From: Tretioscincus oriximinensis
Taxonomy: Eukaryota; Chordata; Lepidosauria; Squamata; Gymnophthalmidae
Direction: 5' to 3'
Assembly (NCBI GenBank): GCA_022410635.1
Contig: JAJVDF010000779.1
Span: 130,460 to 194,459 of the forward strand
Length of the DNA: 64,000 nucleotides
The position numbers were made by a program, and so were the translations under genes. The notes below the pieces were generated by a model, which was not told the origin of the DNA, ran no database searches, and saw only the letters and a list, made by a program, of their open reading frames with translations. Each line of letters starts with the position of its first letter. Position 1 is the first letter of the stretch. This document shows, one piece after another, positions 57,598-64,000 of this stretch.

Positions 57598-57814
57598 CTA
57601 CTAGGGTGGGATCTTTTGAAACTGCCTCTGGGATGGAGCAACAGGCAGTACTTGTGAAATAGCATTTGCAGGGAGTCGAGAATAAGTGAAGATTTTGCCT
57701 TCCTCTGTTCAGTCTGCCCAGGTGCAATTGGTGGGCCTCTGTGTGAGACAGAATGCTGGACTAGATAGGCTTCGGCCCAATTCAGCAGGGTTCCTCTTAT
57801 GTTCTTAAGTAAGA
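57598..57814 (+). mobile_element. CR1 LINE 3' tail
   Basis: 'gcctctgggatggagcaacaggcag', 'gcagggagtcgagaataagtgaagattttgcc', 'gtgagacagaatgctggactagat' and the end 'gggttcctcttatgttcttaag'. Non-coding. Confidence 0.88.
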
Positions 57815-58197
57815 GTAGCATGTGTTCTTGTGCATTTCTGGATAATCAAAACTCATAGAGGTATAGTGTGTGCCAAATTAATGTTTACATCCTTTGATGG
57901 GACTGTTTGTGTGAGTTTTTAGTTGCAATTCAGTTTGCAGCAACTACAATTTGTAGACAAAATGGCTGAGGTGAATAAAAAAAGAAATGAAATAAAAGTA
58001 TACTTAAGTTAGGAATGAAAATGTCAGAATACAGGGTGTATATATAGTAAACATCATTTTCGGACACACTGTATATGAAATGGGAGCAGACACATCCCTA
58101 CAAAACTGAAGTGTGACACATAAGAGCCGCATTGCTCAGGGAAATAAATATGTGATCTAGTTTTCTTTAATTTGGGTTGTTCTTTAATAGAAACTAA
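57815..58197. other. KCTD1 intron (inferred), unique sequence
   Basis: Nothing recognised. Confidence 0.35.
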
Positions 58198-58517
58198 GAG
58201 ACAGATAAAGGAAAGTATTTTTTCACCCACAGGGTTATCGGCCTTTGGAATTTATTTCCAGAAGAGGCAGCTAACAGCATGGATATCTTTAAGAGAGAAT
58301 TAGACAAGTTCATGAACACCAAGAGTATAAACAGCTACTAGGATGGATCTCTTGATAAAGCTTCCGAGATTGAGCAACAAGCAGGATTCCTGAAGTACCA
58401 TTTGCAGGGCATCGAGAACAGGTGCCCAGGTGCAATTGGTGGGGCACTGTGTGGGACAGAATGCTCGACTGGATGGGCCTCAGCCCAATTCAGCAGGGCT
58501 CCTCTTATTTTCTTATC
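58198..58517 (+). mobile_element. CR1 LINE 3' end
   Basis: It includes the ORF2 end 'gtattttttcacccacagggttatcggcctttggaatttatttccagaag' and tail to 'cagggctcctcttattttcttat'. Frames are broken. Confidence 0.88.
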
Positions 58518-58714
58518 ATCACATAATTATTATCGTTTTTTTAAAANATTTATTATATTTTAATACCAAAATAAATTATATAAATTATAACCTATTTGTA
58601 TAATCAACACATTAATATAATCACACATTTTCCATATCCCTCCTGACCTCCATTTCTTCTCCTACAGTATTCCAATAGTAAATCATTTGTATCGTCCTAT
58701 TTGGAACACGTTGA

Positions 58715-58944
58715 ATGGGATGAAACTGCATGGGGATTTAGATTAGATATCAGAAAAAACTTTCTGTCAGGGTGATGAACAGTTTGCCACAGAAGGTGGT
58801 GAGTTCACCTTCACCAGAAGTCTTCAAACAGAGACTGGACAGTTATCTCTCTGGGATGGTTTAATGAATCCTGCATTGATCAAAGGGTTGGACCCGATGA
58901 CCCTGGAGGTCCCTTCCAACTCTNTATTCTATGATTCTATGAAT
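58715..58944 (+). mobile_element. CR1 LINE 3' end of a second, bird-like subfamily
   Basis: 'atcagaaaaaactttctgtcagggtgatgaacag', 'tggacagttatctctctgggatgg' and 'gaccctggaggtcccttccaactctntattctatgattctatga'. The terminal octamer repeat ATTCTATG is the classical CR1 3' end known from birds and differs from the other CR1 copies here. Confidence 0.85.
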
Positions 58945-59634
58945 TACTTAAGGTCAAGAAAAGAAAGTGGTCTTAACTTTCTCTTTCTAACTCCCAATTA
59001 TAGCCAAGGCTATTTTATGCCAACTAATGCACTTCATTTCTTATTTCTGAAGTAGGGATGGGTTAAGAGGAAAGATATTTGCTTTTCATCCTTATGTTTT
59101 TCTTCCATTGTATCATCAGAATGACAACGTTTTTGATGAAGGATCTGTTGAAGAGGCCTGAAGATAATGGATTCAATGAATATCCTTAAAAGATCATTTG
59201 TCAATTTGGTATTGACTATTTGTGCTGCTCCAAGACAGGAAGAGATTTCATTTTTTTAATATAGGCTGTGAAGCCCTGAGGCACTGTCTTAAACCGTTTA
59301 AAAAGAAATCAATTTTCACATGTGAAAAAGGATTCTAGAAAAGTTATAATGAACTTGGGTACAGCACGCTGGACCTCATTCAATAGAAGCTTAAGCAAGA
59401 TCANACAAGTTTAGAACCTATTTACCAGCAAAAGACTTTATTGTCTAGAAAAATTCATTGCTCCTGTTTAGAATTTGACAATATGATTCCTTGAATAAAG
59501 CCATAAATAAACATCTTAGCTCTTGAGACATAAATTAATTGTTACCTAATGCTGATAAGAGGATAAATAGTTACAGCGCAAACTAGTTTAACATGATTAT
59601 GCATAAGGAGGAAACCATTACATACAGTTCGGAA
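58945..59634. other. KCTD1 intron (inferred), unique sequence
   Basis: No gene or repeat recognised. Confidence 0.35.
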
Positions 59635-60440
59635 TTGGCAGTTAGCGCACTGGCTGCCAATCTGCTACTGAGCCCAATTCAAGATGTACCTTTAACTTAT
59701 AAAGCCCTAAATTACTTCGGCCCCAAATACCTAAAGGTACACCTTATTAACCTGCCCACGACTTAGGATCTGCAGGGAAGGCCCTCCTGGCTGTTCCACC
59801 CCTCTCTACAGCCAATGAAGTGAGAAGCTGGAGTAGGGCTTTCTCGGGGGCTGCCCCCAGTCTATGGAATACACCGCGGTACATCAACCACCATCANTGA
59901 ATTATTTTAGAAGATGTTTGAAGATGCATCTCTTTAACCTGGCTTTTGGTTGAAAAAATACCATTTTTCTTCCCATCTCAGATGCAGTTTTGATACAGAG
60001 TTGTAGGTATCATAGGGCAAGCCGGGGTATGGCCTGGGGCCCCAAAGGCTGGGCTGTTAAGACCCCCTGGTGAGCCTAGGCACTCTGTCCCTCCCTGTTT
60101 TCTTGCATTATTTTTAAGCTCTTCAGCACTCTGAAGGTTGGTTTCTGAAGCACCAGTTACTGCATTGCACACACCAACAAAAGTTACGAATGATAATCAG
60201 AACTTTTGTTGGTGCACAGTACAGTAATTACGTCAGAGATCCTGCTGCACAGCATTGAAGAGCTTTAAACAAGATAAGGAAACCTGGTGGGAAGGGGCCC
60301 CTTCATATATCTGCCCTGGGGGCCCCAAGAGCCTAGTTCCCCTAGTGTTTTGATACTGTTGTTTTTTATTACTGGTTACCATGAAACCTTTTGGTATAGG
60401 GGAGTATAGGTAAATAAAATAAATAAACAAACAAATAAAT
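59635..60440 (+). mobile_element. L2 LINE C-terminus and tail, split by a DNA element
   Basis: 'ctggctgccaatctgctactgagcccaattcaagatg' and 'gcccccagtctatggaat' then 'gaagatgcatctctttaacctggcttttgg' are the L2 ORF2 end. The 3' UTR is interrupted at 59996. It resumes at 60348 with 'ttttgatactgttg', ending with 'catgaaaccttttggtataggggag' and an (AAAT)/(AAAC) tail. Confidence 0.82.
59996..60347. mobile_element. Palindromic hAT-like MITE inserted in an L2
   Basis: The L2 target TTTTGATAC is present at both sides (59988-59996 and 60348-60356), so the insertion made an 8-9-bp duplication, the hAT size. The insert is a decayed palindrome. Around the centre 'caccaacaaaagtt...aacttttgttggtg', arms carry 'aagctcttcagcactctgaagg' against 'agcattgaagagcttt' and 'ggggccccaaaggc' against 'gggggcccca'. 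No coding. Confidence 0.75.
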
Positions 60441-61197
60441 ACTGTAATCTTTTTCACTATGTAGCAGTAATATTCAGTAATACTCGATTAAAAAGCTGCT
60501 AAAAATGATACAGTGGAAAAGAAAACATTGCTAATTAACTGCTACAGCTCCTGTTTTTAAATTGCAAGTAGATGTATGTTATGCAGCATAGAAACAGAGA
60601 GGATTTGTCTCCTCTATCTGACAGAAAAGGCTGACTGGAAATTCTGGCTAACACAAATGTCTGCAGACAAATTCAAACAGAAGAAACCCAAAAAGCTCAA
60701 GCACGCCGGCATCTCAGCCTCTAAGTGGTTCCATACTAGCCGACATACTGGACCTGAAAGTGTACTAGAAGATTCCTTCCAAACATTGGTGCCGTCCAGT
60801 GGAAGTCTCAGGCAGGGCCTGTAATGCTTGTGCTTAGTTAAAACCTTTGCAAATGTATTTGCTGTTAGCTTAAGTGTAACCATCTTTGTTGGTGCGTTAG
60901 TGTAGTTTTAAGTTTCCTTTTCTTAGGTAATAGGAAACAACTGGGGAGAGTTACTCTTCACATTTCAAAAGGCCTTGAAGAGCCAGGTCCCAGTTGCATC
61001 AGAAGTTAGTAGAAAAGATTAATTGGTGTTTTCAGTTGGCAGGAGGGACCTCACTCTCAAGAACACTATCCTATTCAAATTGAAAACTATCCTATGGGTT
61101 GACTGATAACATCTGATAGTTAGGCAGAGAAGGTTAAAGATGGTATATGATTTCATTCCCTATGGGTTTTGTTATTTGATCTGTTTTTGGTTTTGAG
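60441..61197. other. KCTD1 intron (inferred), unique sequence
   Basis: No gene recognised. The block just left of the CR1 5' UTR has no repeat signature. Confidence 0.35.
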
Positions 61198-61201
61198 CTT
61201 G

Positions 61202-61549
61202 GAGTCTGGGGATTCATACCAGTTTAAAAAGCAGCTTTTTTTCCTGAAAGACAAAACCCCTGAAGGGGGAGGAGCCTGCTGGTGAGTCAGAGGGAGGAGC
61301 TAGCAAACTAGCTCAGTCACTTCCTCTTTCCAACACAAGGAAGAAAAGCAGAAAATCGCCAAGAGAGAAAGCTTAGAGTTTGGGGATTTTTAAAGTTTAA
61401 AAAGCANTTTTTTCCTGCAGAACAAAGCCCCTGAAGGGGGAGGAGCCTGCTGGTGAATCAGAGGGAGGAGCTAGCAAATCAGCTCAGTCACTTCCTCTTC
61501 CCAGCCCAAGGAAGAAGGGCAGAAAATCGTGGGGAGAGAGAGCTTTACA
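61202..61549 (+). repeat. Two tandem 174-bp units, CR1 5' UTR
   Basis: Unit 1 (61202-61375) and unit 2 (61376-61549) share 'gaagggggaggagcctgctggtga', 'tcagagggaggagctagcaaa' and 'agctcagtcacttcctctt', with about 10-15 percent difference. Upstream of ORF1 this is where a LINE promoter would lie, so the units may be promoter monomers. Confidence 0.75.
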
Positions 61550-61588
61550 CCTCAACCATAAAATAATTATATTTAGACTTTATATATA

Positions 61589-61890
61589 CAGTGGTACCTC
61601 GGTTCTTGAACGCCTTGAAAGTCGACCAAATCGGTGTTCGACCGGCAGATTCCAGAAACTTTTGTCCTGGAATCCGAACACCGATTTGGAACTCGAACTT
61701 CCTTCAGCGTTTTTTCGGCCAGGCGCGCCTTGCTGAGGTCATCAGAGTGCGTTTTTTCGGCCCGGCGCGCCTTGCTGAGGTCATCAGAGTGCGTTTTTTC
61801 GGCCCGGCGCGCCTTGCTTCGGTTCTCGAACAAATTGGTTCTCGACCGTCCTGCCGGAACGAATTGTGTTCGAGAACCGAGGTACCACTG
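61589..61890. mobile_element. Tigger/pogo-like MITE with internal 42-bp tandem repeat
   Basis: The termini cagtggtacctcggttcttg and 'ttcgagaaccgaggtaccactg' are inverted repeats of the CAGTGGTACCTCGG type, flanked by TA on both sides (61587-61588, 61891-61892), as in Tc1/mariner-Tigger elements. Inside are two full 42-bp units starting at 61707 and 61749 and a partial third at 61791, each 'gcgttttttcggcc.ggcgcgccttgct'. No transposase. It lies between the CR1 5' UTR units and CR1 ORF1. Confidence 0.82.
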
Positions 61891-62203
61891 TATATTTTTA
61901 AAATACTAACCAACAACACTAATAAAAAAACCCAGCTCTGCTGTGGGGTAAGCTCCGAAATGTTGTTGTTACAATTGAGTACGAGATATAAACATTAGAC
62001 AAATTACTAAAAAAAAAAACCCAGAATAAAAAAAAAACCTAGTTTTTTTGTTTATTAAAAATTCACTTATATCAAATAGATTTTTAAAACAAACAAACTA
62101 TACTAAAGGAATAATTTTAATAGTTTTATTAAAAATATCTTAGATTATACCCATAACTAAAGAATCTTGATAGTAATAAAAATAAAATATAAATATAATA
62201 GGA

Positions 62204-62557
62204 ATGAAGAAGGAGAGCCAGCACGGGGAAGGGGGCTTCCCAGTGTTTTGCACTCAGTGTCAGATGTATGATTATCTACCTGTTGGTGTGAAGTCATGGG
62301 TGTGTGTTTGGTGCAAGGAGCTCCTGGCTCTCAGGGAATGTGTTTCTTCCCTTGAGGCCAAGGTAGCTGACCTGAAGAAGCAGAGAGACAGAAATAGGCA
62401 CCAGGGATGCAGTAGGAGCATCCCACTCACAGGACTGCAGCCTTCCAGCTGCCTTGGAGAATGGAGGTCTCAGGCAGAGAGGACATCAGAGCAAGGAAGA
62501 GGGACAGTTTCCATCAGTGGGGATCTCTTCTTTAGAAGATGTGCTGGTATCCTCTAG
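62204..62557 (+). pseudogene. CR1 ORF1 N-terminal part
   Basis: The frame encodes 117 residues. A double CxxC knuckle (FCTQCQMYDY ... WVCVWCKELL, about residues 15-38) is followed by a short coiled-coil-like segment (ECVSSLEAKVADLKKQ, about 46-61), then low-similarity sequence. This is the layout of CR1 ORF1, an RNA-binding chaperone-like protein of the retrotransposon particle. Codon 1 (ATG at 62204) opens the frame. After about residue 100 the frame leaves the expected course, and the esterase continues in another frame from 62650. The GDS-type nucleophile block expected there is not intact (ISGDLF). Confidence 0.8.
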
Positions 62558-62649
62558 CACCACGGGTGGAGNGAGGGGGGCTCCTTGTATTGGGTGATTA
62601 AATTGTTAGGCATATAGAGAGGAGGGTGTTCGATGAGCGTGATGACTGA

Positions 62650-63819
62650 ATGGTAACTTGTCTGCCAGGTGCTAAGGTTGTGGACATCACACTGCATCTA
62701 GATAGGCTGTTAGACAGTGCTGGGGTGGAGCCAGGTGTTGTGGTACATGTTGGTACCAACGACATTGGGAGAGCCAAGCGGGGAGTCCTGGAAGCCAAAT
62801 TTAGGTTGCTAGGTAGAAGATTGAAATCCAGGACCTCCAAGGTAGCATTTTCTGAAATGTTACCTGTTCCATGCGCAGGACCAGCTAGACAGGCAGAGAC
62901 TAGAAGCTTCAATGCATGGATGAGGCTGTGGTGTCGTAAGGAAGGATTTAGATTTGTCAGGAACTGGAGGACATTTTGGGACAGGCCATACCTATACAAA
63001 AGGGACGGGTTGCACTTGAACCAAGATGGAACCAGACTGCTGACGCTTAATATTAAAAAGGTTGCAGAGAAGCTTTTAAACGGGTATCTGGAAGCTGGGC
63101 AGCATCTGGTTCGAGATAGTGTAAATGTAAATGCAATTGTTGAGGAACAGAACTATGCAGATAATATAGTACCAGAGGGGGAACCTGGATGTAGTATTCA
63201 AATAAAAAGCTGTAATGAGCAAACTGTGGTTTCTCACAAATATATAGGGCCAAACCTGCACCGGAGAAGGGCATATAAATGCCTGTATGCAAATGCCAGA
63301 AGCCTCAGAGCAAACATAGGGGAGTTGGAATGCTTAGTGAACGACAATAATGTCGATATTATTGGCACAACTGAAACCTGGTGGACAGAAGAAAACCAAT
63401 GGGATACAGCAATCCCAGGTTACAAACTATATAGAAAAGATAGGAAAGGGAGACCTGATGGTGGTGTAGCTTTGTATGTTAAAGAAGAGGTTGAATCCTA
63501 TGAAATGGAATTTCCAGGTAAAACAGACCCATCCACAGAAGCATTGTGGATAACATTATCAGGTCAGAAAACAAATCTAATATTGGGAGTATGCTACCGG
63601 CCTCCTAACCAAACACCTGAAAGCAATACTCATTTGGAACATGAGGTCATTGAAGCTTCCAAAAAGGGAAGGGTAGTAATAATGGGAGACTTCAACTATC
63701 CACATATTGATTGGGCAAACTCTTGTTCAACTCATGAAAAAGAAATAAAATTGCTTCTTAGAGCAGGTGGTTTTAGAACCAACCAGGGGCAAGGGAATCC
63801 TGGATTCAGTCCTAAGTAA
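62650..63819 (+). pseudogene. CR1 SGNH esterase plus endonuclease in one open frame
   Basis: 389 residues. Residues about 5-135 match the ORF1 SGNH-hydrolase domain: VVVHVGTNDIGR supplies the GxND block and RDGLHLNQDGT the DxxH block. Residues about 215-385 match the APE-type endonuclease that opens CR1 ORF2: LYANARSLRANIGELE, DIIGTTETWW (catalytic Glu), GGVALYVKE, GVCYRPPN and VVIMGDFNYPHIDW (Asp and Asn). The two domains normally sit in separate ORFs. Here no stop separates them. A frameshift near 63775 ends the frame, and in the shifted frame the usual Ser-Asp-His motif reads SHH, so the nuclease is predicted inactive. There is no reverse transcriptase downstream. Confidence 0.82.
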
Positions 63820-64000
63820 TAAACAGGACCTGTTACAAGATGTAACTGTAACTGATCCCATAGGAAACAGTCACCACAATACAATAATTTTCAACTTGAA
63901 CGTGGATAGAAAATTGTCCAGCAGTTCTAACACAGAAACCTTCAACTTGAAAATGTTTTCTCTATTACACACCACAAGGACCAGAGGGCACTTCTTAAAA

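Larger units (their letters stand above)
61198..64000 (+). mobile_element. CR1 LINE, 5' half, internally deleted, running off the window
   Basis: From left to right: two 174-bp 5' UTR units (61202-61549), a Tigger-like insertion (61589-61890), an AT-rich spacer, ORF1 with a Cys knuckle (62204-62557), the SGNH and endonuclease region (62650-63819 and its frameshifted continuation), and at about 63950 an abrupt switch into sequence that in the copy at 10412 belongs to the 3' end of ORF2. The reverse-transcriptase core is thus missing. Most CR1 copies are 5' truncated, so a copy with the 5' UTR is unusual. Confidence 0.85.

Noticed and set aside
61707..61830. CRISPR-like array
   Set aside because: The 42-bp units are directly adjacent with no spacers and sit inside a Tigger-like MITE in a vertebrate genome.

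Overview
This is vertebrate nuclear DNA, almost certainly from a squamate reptile (a lizard, possibly a gecko; I cannot settle the genus). The evidence is the repeat content. There are CR1 LINEs whose 3' ends read 'ggactagatgggc...cttatgttcttat', abundant L2 LINE tails, tRNA-headed SINEs starting 'gagccagtttggtg.agtggtt', and hAT-like, Tigger-like and palindromic elements. No bacterial or phage features, no CRISPR and no tRNA or rRNA genes were seen.

Only two protein-coding genes can be supported, both partial, and they face each other tail to tail. On the + strand the terminal coding exon of TAF4B (a TFIID subunit) lies at 11991-12134. Its preceding intron fills 1-11990 as far as I can see, and its 3' UTR follows. 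On the - strand three consecutive coding exons of KCTD1 (a BTB-domain transcriptional repressor) lie at 54260-54116, 49795-49490 and 48435-48277. They cover the end of the BTB domain through the C-terminal IKQEPLD and stop. The first KCTD1 coding exon was not found and is probably beyond the right edge. As I recall, TAF4B and KCTD1 also converge on human chromosome 18, so this looks like conserved synteny with a roughly 36-kb intergenic space.

Layout. 1-12 kb: TAF4B intron with CR1 and L2 fragments, an 'aaaataagac' DNA element and the first inverted-dimer element. 12-13.7 kb: terminal exon and probable 3' UTR containing a palindromic MITE. 14-47 kb: repeat-rich intergenic DNA with many fold-back elements, plus AT-rich or unique blocks that may hold enhancers (29-30 kb, 34.8-35.1 kb, 39.1-39.4 kb, 43.4-43.9 kb). 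48.3-54.3 kb: KCTD1 exons and introns. 54.3-61 kb: more KCTD1 intron (inferred), with L1, L2, SINE and CR1 pieces. 61.2-64 kb: the 5' half of a CR1 LINE, with duplicated 5' UTR units, a Tigger-like insertion, a zinc-knuckle ORF1, an SGNH esterase and an endonuclease domain, then a junction straight into the 3' end of the same family.

The most unusual signal is a family of about 200-220-bp head-to-head inverted dimers. Three copies are flanked by 12-13-bp target-site duplications, and each arm carries a hammerhead-like core (CTGAAGA, 6-bp stem, GAAA). This fits a Penelope-like retroelement better than a cut-and-paste MITE. At least three other unrelated palindromic families share the window, and one SINE head occurs with two different LINE-type tails.
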